DNA from: Desulfocapsa sp.
GTDB lineage: Bacteria; Desulfobacterota; Desulfobulbia; Desulfobulbales; Desulfocapsaceae
Reading direction: 5' to 3'
Length of the DNA stretch: 16,713 nt
Assembly (NCBI GenBank): GCA_030635405.1
Contig: DAOVZA010000007.1
Location: 1 to 16,713, forward strand
Every line of letters starts with the position of its first letter. Position 1 is the stretch's first letter. The notes under the pieces are model-generated. The model saw nothing but the letters and a program-made list of their open reading frames with translations, was not told where the DNA came from and searched no databases. Positions 7,937 to 14,486 of the stretch are shown piece after piece. The position numbers and the translations under genes are program-made.

Positions 7937-9223
7937 ATGTTGAAACACATCGGATGGCTTCTTCTTATGGCCATCCTGTTCTGTGTCCCATTGTCTTCCA
8001 TTGCAAAAGATCTGCCTCTGCAGACAACATCATCAAAAACATCAGATTTAACAAAACTCTCATTCAAGGGAGAACTCCTTGCTCAAGAGCTTGCAAAGAC
8101 GACGGGAATTGCCCTGAATCCACTTCTCTGTATCTCTGCTCTTGGTGCTTATAACTATTACAGTAATGAAGAGAGTTCCCGTTCATCACTTCCCTGGCAT
8201 TCGTTACCAACTTTCTGGGGTCCCCTTGCCGTAATAATGGGGTTAATATTACTTAAAGAATCCTCTAAAATCGCCCTACCCAAAGTACTAACCATTCCAC
8301 TGGATGCTCTGGAAGTATTATTTGAGAAAAACACCAGTGCACTTATTGCTATTCCCGTTATATTTTCCTCAATAAACAGTGGTGAATTTGAACAGATGCA
8401 GATGCTTTCACAGCATGTATCCGATTTTCTTTTTCCAGTTGCCATGGCTGGTGAAAGCAGTGCTGCAGCCATCGGCTCATCTGGTTTCATGGCGACTTTC
8501 ATAACATCTGTTGTTCTATTTGTTCTTTACGTCGTTGTATGGGTGCTTTCACAGGGTTTTAATATCCTTATGTTACTTTGTCCCTTTTCCACCATAGATT
8601 TATTGCTTGCCACCGGTAAAAATGCACTCGTTGTAGCCATCCTTGGATTTAGTAATACCTACATTGGCCTTATCCTTTCACTATTTGTCATTCTTATCTC
8701 TTTTTACCTCTTCCCGAAGGCTTTGCGTCTTGTTATCTTTGGAACGATTATATCGTATGACATAATTCTCTTCCGTCTATTCAACAAACAAACGAAGGAG
8801 ATCACGGCAGGGCATGAGGTAGCTGCTTTTACGAGTTGTTATTTTTCAGATATTGCTCCTCTAAGCTATGGTACAATTCGACAGAACAGAGGTTCTATAA
8901 TATTTACCCACCGGCCTTTCTATTTGTTAAAAAAACAATCACTGAACCTAGGACTACACAACACAGATTGTCAACTTGCTGATACTTTTCTTTCTCCAGT
9001 TTTTAATAGAAAAAGTACCAATCAGAAACAGGAGTTACAACTATTCAGAATAAGACCAATGTATTGTGCTAAATATGATGATCTTGCTGAACTCCTTGGT
9101 GTAACACAGGAAAAAGAAACTTCGATCACTGAAAAATTTATAGATGGGTTTCGATGGTTTCTGTCTCTCCTCACAAAATCACCACGAATAGAAACAACGA
9201 GCCATGAACCTGAAAGTTCGTGA
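7937..9223 (+). CDS. Multi-pass membrane protein with DUF4126-like region
   Basis: A protein of about 428 residues with an N-terminal hydrophobic segment (5-23) that may be a signal peptide ending SSIA. Further hydrophobic stretches lie at about 56-72, 92-107, 134-146, 186-216, 218-234, 240-262 and 265-280. The segment TTGIALNPLLCISALGAYNY followed by FWGPLAVIMGLILLKESSKIALPKV resembles DUF4126 membrane proteins. From about residue 290 the protein is soluble, with GTIRQNRGSIIFTHRPFYLL, and I recognise no domain there. The start is uncertain. The ATG at 7937 has GAGG touching it, too close for a normal ribosome-binding site. An ATG at 7913 would overlap the end of lemA by 14 bases. Either choice suggests translational coupling to lemA. 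No function can be assigned. Transport or envelope maintenance with LemA is conjecture. Confidence 0.75.
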   Translation: MLKHIGWLLLMAILFCVPLSSIAKDLPLQTTSSKTSDLTKLSFKGELLAQELAKTTGIALNPLLCISALGAYNYYSNEESSRSSLPWHSLPTFWGPLAVIMGLILLKESSKIALPKVLTIPLDALEVLFEKNTSALIAIPVIFSSINSGEFEQMQMLSQHVSDFLFPVAMAGESSAAAIGSSGFMATFITSVVLFVLYVVVWVLSQGFNILMLLCPFSTIDLLLATGKNALVVAILGFSNTYIGLILSLFVILISFYLFPKALRLVIFGTIISYDIILFRLFNKQTKEITAGHEVAAFTSCYFSDIAPLSYGTIRQNRGSIIFTHRPFYLLKKQSLNLGLHNTDCQLADTFLSPVFNRKSTNQKQELQLFRIRPMYCAKYDDLAELLGVTQEKETSITEKFIDGFRWFLSLLTKSPRIETTSHEPESS

Positions 9224-9294
9224 AAAAACCAGTTTTTGAAAGTATGATATTGCTTTGTTAGCACCTACAATCACTACTATTCAAAAATACAAAT

Positions 9295-9311
9295 CTTATT
9301 CAAAATAAGGA
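9295..9311 (+). promoter_or_regulatory. Ribosome-binding site partly inside a leader hairpin
   Basis: CTTATT (9295-9300) and AATAAG (9304-9309) can pair across a three-base loop. The Shine-Dalgarno AAGGA (9307-9311) for the gene at 9321 begins inside the right arm. The stem is AT-rich and weak, so any effect on translation would be mild or temperature-dependent. Confidence 0.35.
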
Positions 9312-9320
9312 TACTTTATT

Positions 9321-9611
9321 ATGAAAAAAACACTCTTCACCGCAGTAACCGTTACATCACTTGTACTCTGGAGTCTCTATGCGACAGCTGGCCCAAAAGA
9401 CGTTATAGATCGGGACTGTACAGCAGCAAAAGCCGGGAAAAATGTTGCCATGAAAGCTACGATTGGCGTTGGTGGCCCCTGTGGTCCAGCCGATGCAGCC
9501 AAGGATACAGCTAAAAATGCTGCTGGTATAGAGGATAAAAAAGACAAAAAGACAAACAAGAAAAAGGGTAAAAAGAAGGATGAAAAGAAACTCAAAAAAG
9601 CACTAAAATAG
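9321..9611 (+). CDS. Small secreted protein with lysine-rich tail
   Basis: A 96-residue protein. The signal peptide has a hydrophobic core at about 5-20 and a likely cleavage after ATA at residue 23. The mature part has two cysteines, in RDCTAAKAG and GGPCGPADA, which could form a disulfide in the periplasm. An alanine/lysine segment with near-repeats (AAKAGKNVAMKAT, AAKDTAKNAAG) follows. The last 30 residues are almost entirely lysine with some aspartate and glutamate, hence very basic and probably disordered. AAGGA lies nine bases before the ATG. The gene starts 98 bases after the preceding stop and ends 35 bases before the glutamate-receptor-like gene, so it may be cotranscribed with that gene. 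The basic tail could bind polyanions such as lipopolysaccharide, nucleic acid or a membrane surface, but this is conjecture. I recognise no family. Confidence 0.8.
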   Translation: MKKTLFTAVTVTSLVLWSLYATAGPKDVIDRDCTAAKAGKNVAMKATIGVGGPCGPADAAKDTAKNAAGIEDKKDKKTNKKKGKKKDEKKLKKALK

Positions 9612-9646
9612 AGTAAAGACTTTATTGTGCATCAAAGAGTAAGACT

Positions 9647-10765
9647 ATGACAAAGCAACACCTGGTTTCATTATACCGAGTTCTGTTTAGAGGGATAACT
9701 TTCCTTCTCCTGGCTATTTTTATCGTTCCTGCTTTCTGCTATGCAGCAGACAAAACTCCGATAATTGCCGTTCACGAATGTGAACCCTTTGTCATTAAGG
9801 ATAATACAAGTGAAAAAGGATATACCGGTTTAAGCATCTATCTTTTGGATGAAATCACCAAAAACAATCAGCTTGATTATCAACTAAAAGGGTATACCCT
9901 GAGTGGAATGCTTGACGCGGTAAAGAAGGGTGAGGCCTTCGGTGCCGTGTCCTGCATCTCAATTACACCAGAACGCGAAAAAATTTTTGATTTTACTCAT
10001 TCATTTTATGAAACACACCTTGCCATTGCCACCAGGAAAGCAGGCCCGTTGAGCTACATATTTGAGATTTTAACAAGTAAAAAATTCCTCCTCGTGTTGG
10101 CAATAATCTTTGGAATCTCTTCTATTATCTCAATTTTCCTATGGTTTTTTGAGCATAAAGTAAACTCCAAATTATATACAGCAAAACATACTGGTGGGAA
10201 AGTCATTGAGGCGCTTATCCCCGGCCTTCTTTGTGTTACTAAAGGTCCACCATCGTATCATAATATGCACACTATCCCAAGTCGTCTTCTTGTGGTCGTA
10301 GGTTCCATAGGAAGTACATTTATTGTTGCCAGTATAACAGCTTTAATTGCCTCGTCTCTTACCACCCAACAACTGGCATATAAAATCAACGGTCCTCAGG
10401 ATTTGCATAATACAAATGTCGGGGCTTTGCATGGTTCAACCTCGTCACGCTATCTTGACAAAATTGAAGTCAGATATGAAGAGTATGAATCAGTGGAATC
10501 AATGTTAGTTGATCTTGAAAATGAGAAAATCGATGCAATAGTTGAAGACAATCCAGTTTTGCAATATCTCATCAAGAAAGGTCAGATGGAAAATAGATTT
10601 TCAGAAATTGTTATCCTTCCAGCTGTATTTGAGAAACAGAACTACGGTATGATTCTTCCTGAGAATCATAAATTACGGGAAAGCCTGAACCAGACACTAC
10701 TCGAAGCACGACGTGATCCGAAATGGCAGGCTCTCCAGGATAAATATCTCAAACAGTTAAAGTAA
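9647..10765 (+). CDS. Prokaryotic ionotropic glutamate receptor-like protein (S1-TM-pore loop-TM-S2)
   Basis: A 372-residue protein with the layout of GluR0-type receptors. A signal peptide (about 1-33, ending FCYA) leads to the first half of a type-II periplasmic binding domain (S1, about 38-140). A membrane helix (147-168, ending LWFFEHK), a re-entrant pore-like region (about 185-210) and a second membrane helix (about 213-240) follow. The second binding lobe (S2, about 245-372) ends the protein. Arg110 in SITPERE matches the arginine that grips the ligand carboxylate. Gly263-Ser264-Thr265 and Asp301 in S2 match ligand-contact positions. The helix motif SITALIASSLT at 229-239 aligns position by position with the SYTANLAAFLT gate motif of animal receptors. 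The usual TVGYG filter is absent: the matching place reads TKGPPS (198-203). It is therefore either a channel with another selectivity or a non-conducting sensor. GAG lies seven bases before the ATG. Confidence 0.85.
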   Translation: MTKQHLVSLYRVLFRGITFLLLAIFIVPAFCYAADKTPIIAVHECEPFVIKDNTSEKGYTGLSIYLLDEITKNNQLDYQLKGYTLSGMLDAVKKGEAFGAVSCISITPEREKIFDFTHSFYETHLAIATRKAGPLSYIFEILTSKKFLLVLAIIFGISSIISIFLWFFEHKVNSKLYTAKHTGGKVIEALIPGLLCVTKGPPSYHNMHTIPSRLLVVVGSIGSTFIVASITALIASSLTTQQLAYKINGPQDLHNTNVGALHGSTSSRYLDKIEVRYEEYESVESMLVDLENEKIDAIVEDNPVLQYLIKKGQMENRFSEIVILPAVFEKQNYGMILPENHKLRESLNQTLLEARRDPKWQALQDKYLKQLK

Positions 10766-10779
10766 ACTTAGAGATATTT

Positions 10780-11328
10780 TTACTCAGCGCAACGACGAAA
10801 AGCTGGCAAGTGTTGATTAAGTGATGCAGATTGAAGACTTTTAAAAACAGTTTGTACATCTGCATAGGCTCTTGTTCCGGCAAGTAATTCATCGTACAAA
10901 TCTGCATTTTCTATCTCAGCCTGCACTCCCAGACTACATGCCGCGGCAATACTTGCAGGTGCTGGAAGGCCACCAACTCTATCAGGAGGGACTGACATTC
11001 CATAGGTGTTGAATAAATTTACCACCATTGCAATGTGCTGTTCCTCTGCCCTCATAATATTGGGGAATGGACGAACCTCTCCAAATTTATTAATGATCTC
11101 AAGATACGTATCTCTTGCTCTGTATTCATCATTAATTGCAGCGGTAAGATAATAAGCAAGATCTGTTGACGCACTCTCTATTGTACTTCCGCCACTGCCA
11201 CCTGCTGTCCCGTCGTCGTCATCGCTACTGCTGTAACCTGTCAGGACTACTAATGATACAGTCATTAGAAATACATAAAATGATCCATATCCAAATTGCT
11301 TCTTTTTATTCACCGTTATTTTCTCCAT
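10780..11328 (-). CDS. DUF2202 ferritin-like protein, lipobox cysteine replaced by tyrosine
   Basis: A 182-residue exported or membrane-anchored protein with a DUF2202 four-helix domain at about 54-180. Candidate di-metal ligands sit where ferritin-like folds place them: Glu68 in NDEYRA, the Glu95-x-x-His98 pair in AEEQH, Glu138 in AEIENADLYD, and His173 in the closing NQHLPAF. DUF2202 proteins are of uncertain function; a metal or oxidative-stress role is usually guessed. The N-terminus looks exactly like a lipoprotein signal followed by a serine/aspartate linker, except that the LTGC cysteine is Tyr32 (codon TAC at 11235-11233). The protein is then either held by an uncleaved helix or processed otherwise. 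AGGT lies seven bases before the ATG. It converges with the receptor gene across a gap of only 14 bases, with no terminator visible between them. Confidence 0.85.
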   Translation of the reverse strand: MEKITVNKKKQFGYGSFYVFLMTVSLVVLTGYSSSDDDDGTAGGSGGSTIESASTDLAYYLTAAINDEYRARDTYLEIINKFGEVRPFPNIMRAEEQHIAMVVNLFNTYGMSVPPDRVGGLPAPASIAAACSLGVQAEIENADLYDELLAGTRAYADVQTVFKSLQSASLNQHLPAFRRCAE

Positions 11329-11381
11329 AATCTATACCTATTCTTTAAAAGAAACATCTTCACTACTCTTGATTTTTGAGA

Positions 11382-11819
11382 CTATTGAACAATTTTAAAT
11401 TTCTGTGATTCTATTTCAACTTCATCCAGATACAGTTTCACATTCCAACCGCCGTAAAATTTAGCTGAATATGACTCATTTGACAGTGTTGCACTCAAAG
11501 GTCCTTTTTTCTGTACTTTTATCCAGAAGAATGCACTGTATCCAGAGTCTGTTTTAAGAGAAAAAATGTGCCGATCCTGCCGTTGCACCTCTCCTAGCGG
11601 ATTATGCCAGACCACACCCATTTCATGCTCACCAGCAGGTAAATCATGACAAACTGTTTGCAGAAACACTTTGTCATGAATAAAAAAATGTACCTTCAGA
11701 GTGACAAATGCTTCACTTGAAAACAACTTTGTCCTGCAATTATATTCTGCACCATTACTTTCTTGAACAAGGAAACAAAAAAACAGTAGCAGAAACACGA
11801 CTGACTTGAATATACCCAT
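11382..11819 (-). CDS. Secreted protein of unknown function
   Basis: A 145-residue protein with a strongly hydrophobic signal peptide, MGIFKSVVFLLLFFCFLV, cleaved near SNGA. The mature part appears mostly beta: alternating strands such as AFVTLKVHFFIHD, SGYSAFFWIKVQKKG, and a closing GGWNVKLYLDEVEIESQKFKI. That ending resembles immunoglobulin-like or beta-sandwich domains in which a ligand value is added to a target. Two cysteines, in YNCRTK and TVCHDL, could form a disulfide. A GTG four codons upstream is in frame, but the ATG at 11819 has GTGAG seven bases upstream and is preferred. A perfect -10 hexamer lies 36 bases upstream of this start, so the gene probably has its own promoter. I recognise no family. 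A periplasmic location is inferred only from the signal peptide. Confidence 0.75.
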   Translation of the reverse strand: MGIFKSVVFLLLFFCFLVQESNGAEYNCRTKLFSSEAFVTLKVHFFIHDKVFLQTVCHDLPAGEHEMGVVWHNPLGEVQRQDRHIFSLKTDSGYSAFFWIKVQKKGPLSATLSNESYSAKFYGGWNVKLYLDEVEIESQKFKIVQ

Positions 11820-11854
11820 ATAATATCTCACAAATAGAGGTCGTTACCATTTAT

Positions 11855-11883
11855 ATTATAACTGGAAAGAAAGTGTTTGTTCA
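11855..11883 (-). promoter_or_regulatory. Sigma70-like promoter for the secreted protein gene
   Basis: Read on the minus strand, TGAACA (11883-11878) and a perfect TATAAT (11860-11855) are separated by 17 bases. Transcription would begin near 11848, giving a leader of about 29 bases before the ATG at 11819. Confidence 0.6.
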
Positions 11884-11989
11884 GAATATGCCAGAAGTGT
11901 GCCAGCACGGCCTGCACCGAGAATAATACTTAATAACAAGCAATTAGAATGGGCAAACAATTTTTATAGGGAGGAGTTTTTCTACAATA

Positions 11990-12023
11990 TTTTTCTAATT
12001 CGACAGGATTGTCGAGAGAAAAA
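11990..12023. repeat. Two-part inverted repeat downstream of the Lrp-type gene
   Basis: TCGACA (12000-12005) pairs with TGTCGA (12010-12015) around GGAT. Outside it, TTTTTCT (11990-11996) pairs with AGAAAAA (12017-12023) with a 3/1 internal loop. The T's precede and the A's follow the stem on both strands, the reverse of an intrinsic terminator. It may still end or stabilise the transcript of the regulator gene whose stop is at 12030. Confidence 0.45.
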
Positions 12024-12029
12024 CACTAT

Positions 12030-12512
12030 CTATTCAACGGGAATCGGAAGCTCTGTTTTATGGATAACCGTACTCAGAGTAAATGAAGAGTGAACACGCT
12101 GCACACCTGGCAGACTGGTTAGCTTCAAATGAATCTTTTTGTAATCATCATTATCTTTATAGATAATTCTCAGCATATAATCAGCGTCCCCCGACATCAG
12201 GTAGCACTCCATAACCTGCTCAATCCCAACGATTGCATTTTCAAAAGCCTGAAGTGTCACTTGCTGTTGCTCCTTAAGAGTAACACGGACAAATACTGTT
12301 CCTGAAAAACCGAGTACATTCTGGTTGAGTAGAAGAACAGATCGATCTACAATCCCACTTCTTTTGAGTGCTTTAACTCTTCTCAGACAAGCTGACTCAG
12401 ATAATCCTACTTTTTGAGCCAGTTGAACATTGGAAAGACTCACGTCATGCTGTAATGCGACAAGGATGGATCGATCAAGCTCATCAATCTGACTATTTGG
12501 TGTTTTCTGCAT
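12030..12512 (-). CDS. Lrp/AsnC family transcriptional regulator, probable regulator of ald
   Basis: A 160-residue Lrp/AsnC-type DNA-binding protein. The N-terminal winged helix-turn-helix is clear: IDELDRSILVALQHD, then NVQLAQKVGLSESACLRRVKALKRSGIV at about 28-55. The C-terminal RAM ligand-binding domain follows, with GFSGTVFVRVTL, VMECYLMSGDADYMLRI and GVQRVHSSFTLSTVIHKTELPI. Full length agrees with the family. AAGG lies six bases before the start. It is transcribed away from alanine dehydrogenase, whose start is 147 bases away. In several bacteria (for example AldR of mycobacteria) such a regulator activates ald in response to alanine. By that precedent it probably controls ald and itself, but the effector is not shown by the sequence. 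Confidence 0.93.
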   Translation of the reverse strand: MQKTPNSQIDELDRSILVALQHDVSLSNVQLAQKVGLSESACLRRVKALKRSGIVDRSVLLLNQNVLGFSGTVFVRVTLKEQQQVTLQAFENAIVGIEQVMECYLMSGDADYMLRIIYKDNDDYKKIHLKLTSLPGVQRVHSSFTLSTVIHKTELPIPVE

Positions 12513-12524
12513 ACATTACCTTAT

Positions 12525-12590
12525 AAATTGAAATTATCCTTCAGTGGTAACAGGAATATTCACTAAAAAGCAATCTTATTTCAAATTGAA
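12525..12590. promoter_or_regulatory. Candidate Lrp-type operator repeats between the regulator and ald
   Basis: AAATTGAA occurs twice in the same direction, at 12525-12532 and 12583-12590. The second copy is part of an 11-base palindrome TTCAAATTGAA (12580-12590) just upstream of the ald -10 box. AT-rich repeated sites in a divergent region are typical of Lrp-family binding, where several dimers wrap DNA. Binding is inferred. Confidence 0.35.
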
Positions 12591-12595
12591 TCCTG

Positions 12596-12601
12596 TATAA
12601 T
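12596..12601 (+). promoter_or_regulatory. -10 element of the ald promoter
   Basis: A perfect TATAAT lies 58 bases before the ald ATG. No good -35 hexamer is found at 16-18 bases upstream, which is consistent with a promoter that needs an activator such as the divergent Lrp-type protein. Confidence 0.5.
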
Positions 12602-12659
12602 AAAAACAGAAGAGATAAATATGTAAAGCCACCTCATCCACTCTAAAAAGAGACTTGCC

Positions 12660-13775
12660 ATGAAAATAGGAATCTTAAAAGAAATCAAAATTGAAGAAAG
12701 CAGGGTTTGTATGACTCCCGCTGGAACAGAGATTATGGTGCACAATGGTCATCAGGTTTTCGTAGAGAGAAATAGTGGTGCTGGCAGTGGATTCTCCGAT
12801 GCTGAATATATTGCCACAGGAGCTGAGATACTTGAGACAGCTGCAGAAGTATTCAAATCTTCTGATATGGTCATGCATGTTAAAGAGCCACAACCTGAAG
12901 AATATGAATTAATCAGGGAAGGGCAAATTGTATTTACCTATTTTCATTTTGCAGCATCAGAGGAACTAACACTGGCAATGATTGCCAGAAAGGCTGTTTG
13001 TATAGCCTATGAAACAATTCAGGACAGTGATGGCAGCTTACCCTTACTCACTCCCATGAGTGAAGTTGCTGGCAGAATGGCTACCCAGGAAGCTGCAAAA
13101 TATTTGGAACGCCCCCAAGGAGGACGTGGGATTCTTCTTGGTGGTGTTCCCGGAGTGGATCCCGGTACTGTTGTTGTTATCGGTGGTGGAGTGGTTGGCA
13201 CCAATGCTGCCCAGATGGCCTGCGGCCTTGGGGCAAAGGTTTATCTTCTCGACACCAGCTTACCAAGACTTCGCTACCTCTCTGAGGTAATGCCTAAAAA
13301 TTGTATCCCCATTATGTCATCTCCAGCCAAGCTTCGGGAACTCATTACCCAGGCAGATGCCGTTATTGGTGCTGTACTTCTTCATGGTGCCAAAGCTCCA
13401 AAACTCATTACAAGAGAAATGCTTGGCACAATGAAACCAGGAGCAGTGTTAGTCGATGTGGCTATTGATCAGGGAGGCTGCTTTGAAACCTCCAAAGCCA
13501 CCACTCACACCAACCCTGTCTATGAGGTTGATGGAATTATTCATTACTGCGTTGCCAATATGCCTGGTGCAGTTCCACTCACATCCACCATGGCACTAAC
13601 CAACGCCACTCTTCCATACGCTGTATCACTGGCTAATAAGGGATGGAAACGTTGCGCTCAGGAAAATCCGGCCATGAGGAAAGGACTCAACATTGTTGAG
13701 GGAAAGATACTGTATCGGGGTGTGGCTGAAGCTTTTGATATGGAGTATGTGCCTGTGGAAGAGGTACTCTCCTGA
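12660..13775 (+). CDS. ald: Alanine dehydrogenase
   Basis: Catalyses reversible NAD-dependent oxidative deamination of L-alanine to pyruvate and ammonium in the cytoplasm, usually as a hexamer. The 371-residue length matches the family. Arg15, Lys75 (in MHVKEP) and His96 (in YFHFA) fall at the known substrate and catalytic positions. The Rossmann motif VVVIGGGVVGTNAAQMA, preceded by GGVPGVDPG, binds NAD, and the following LLDTS supplies the ribose-binding aspartate. The conserved DVAIDQGGC segment with its catalytic aspartate is present. No change at a key residue was seen. The gene is divergent from the Lrp-type regulator. It converges with a phosphoribosyltransferase gene after four bases. 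It allows growth on alanine or assimilation of ammonium, depending on direction. Confidence 0.98.
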   Translation: MKIGILKEIKIEESRVCMTPAGTEIMVHNGHQVFVERNSGAGSGFSDAEYIATGAEILETAAEVFKSSDMVMHVKEPQPEEYELIREGQIVFTYFHFAASEELTLAMIARKAVCIAYETIQDSDGSLPLLTPMSEVAGRMATQEAAKYLERPQGGRGILLGGVPGVDPGTVVVIGGGVVGTNAAQMACGLGAKVYLLDTSLPRLRYLSEVMPKNCIPIMSSPAKLRELITQADAVIGAVLLHGAKAPKLITREMLGTMKPGAVLVDVAIDQGGCFETSKATTHTNPVYEVDGIIHYCVANMPGAVPLTSTMALTNATLPYAVSLANKGWKRCAQENPAMRKGLNIVEGKILYRGVAEAFDMEYVPVEEVLS

Positions 13776-13779
13776 AATA

Positions 13780-14346
13780 CTATTTCTTTACTAGATGATC
13801 CTTGAGAATTTCATAAATCGCAGGTCGTTTTGCCTGTATTTCCTCAACACTCAAGCCTTCCAGTGAATGAGGATATTTAAGCCAGGCTGTCGTTTCATGT
13901 ACTGTGTAATCCGGCGCTCTTCCTATCTGATTACGACTGGGCTTATAATAGGGAACAGCAATACGGATATCTTCCGGAGTATTCAGGCGTAACCTGCGAC
14001 CCAGTTCATTGATAATTGCTTCCACTGAGCGACCAGTATCAAATACGTCATCAACAATAAGCAGACTGTCACTGTGCTGCATATTTTTCACCAGATAATT
14101 CAGACCAAAAAGCTGAATTTCACGCGTCTGTTCATCAATTCCACTGTATGAAGAGGTTCTGATTGCTATATTATCGGACTGTATCCCATGAAAGGATAAA
14201 AACTCCTGAACAGCAATTCCGATTGGCACACCACCGCGCCAGACTGCAATAATGAATGTCGGCTTAAAGCCACTTTTAAGAATCTGTTGTGCCAGCTTAA
14301 AAGAATCTTCCAGTAAGCCCTGGGCAGTAAGGTATACTTTTTCCAT
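13780..14346 (-). CDS. Hypoxanthine-type phosphoribosyltransferase (paralog 1)
   Basis: A 188-residue type-I phosphoribosyltransferase. The PRPP-binding signature LLIVDDVFDTGRSVEAII is intact, and the upstream loop PTFIIAVWRGGVPIG matches the pyrophosphate-binding region. Enzymes of this class transfer the phosphoribosyl group of PRPP to a purine such as hypoxanthine, guanine or xanthine. The substrate here cannot be read from the sequence, and some family members act in other roles. An ATG five codons upstream is in frame, but AGGG lies six bases before the ATG at 14346, so this start is used. The gene converges with ald, with four bases between the stops, and is divergent from a clear paralog at 14487. 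The two share FKPTF/FRPTF, WRGG, SLL.VDDVF.TG and the D.T...TA/ED.W pattern. Confidence 0.9.
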   Translation of the reverse strand: MEKVYLTAQGLLEDSFKLAQQILKSGFKPTFIIAVWRGGVPIGIAVQEFLSFHGIQSDNIAIRTSSYSGIDEQTREIQLFGLNYLVKNMQHSDSLLIVDDVFDTGRSVEAIINELGRRLRLNTPEDIRIAVPYYKPSRNQIGRAPDYTVHETTAWLKYPHSLEGLSVEEIQAKRPAIYEILKDHLVKK

Positions 14347-14381
14347 TTTTAACCCTATCATTGTAGAAACGAGGTAAATTG

Positions 14382-14393
14382 AGAATATATTCT
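14382..14393. repeat. 12-bp perfect palindrome between the phosphoribosyltransferase genes
   Basis: AGAATATATTCT is fully self-complementary and lies 36 bases before the start of paralog 1. It could be an operator or overlap a promoter -10 region. Its AT-rich nature makes chance occurrence plausible. Confidence 0.35.
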
Positions 14394-14428
14394 ATACAAG
14401 TAATGTTCTATAAATGGTATCTTAAAAG

Positions 14429-14442
14429 AGACCATCTGGTCT
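14429..14442. repeat. 14-bp dyad AGACCA-TC-TGGTCT between the phosphoribosyltransferase genes
   Basis: AGACCA (14429-14434) and TGGTCT (14437-14442) are reverse complements around two bases, 45 bases before the start of paralog 2. It is the most GC-containing dyad in this gap. It is followed on the plus strand by AATAAAAAA rather than a T-run, so an operator is more likely than a terminator. Confidence 0.4.
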
Positions 14443-14486
14443 AATAAAAAAGACAACTCTCTCAAATTTAAATTACACGTACTATT

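Noticed and set aside
8158..8502. 114-residue minus-strand open frame
   Set aside because: It is antisense to the membrane protein gene at 7937-9223, whose continuous hydrophobic segments are more protein-like.
9224..9237. AAAAAC-CA-GTTTTT as a terminator after the membrane protein gene
   Set aside because: The stem is almost purely A-T with a two-base loop, too weak to support as a terminator.
9641..9663. Possible start of the receptor-like gene further upstream
   Set aside because: The ATG at 9647 has GAG seven bases ahead and leads directly into a signal peptide; no better upstream start is visible.
11899..12093. 64-residue plus-strand open frame
   Set aside because: It overlaps the 3' end of the Lrp-type gene, has no ribosome-binding site, and its composition does not look like a protein; the hairpin at 11990-12023 lies inside it.
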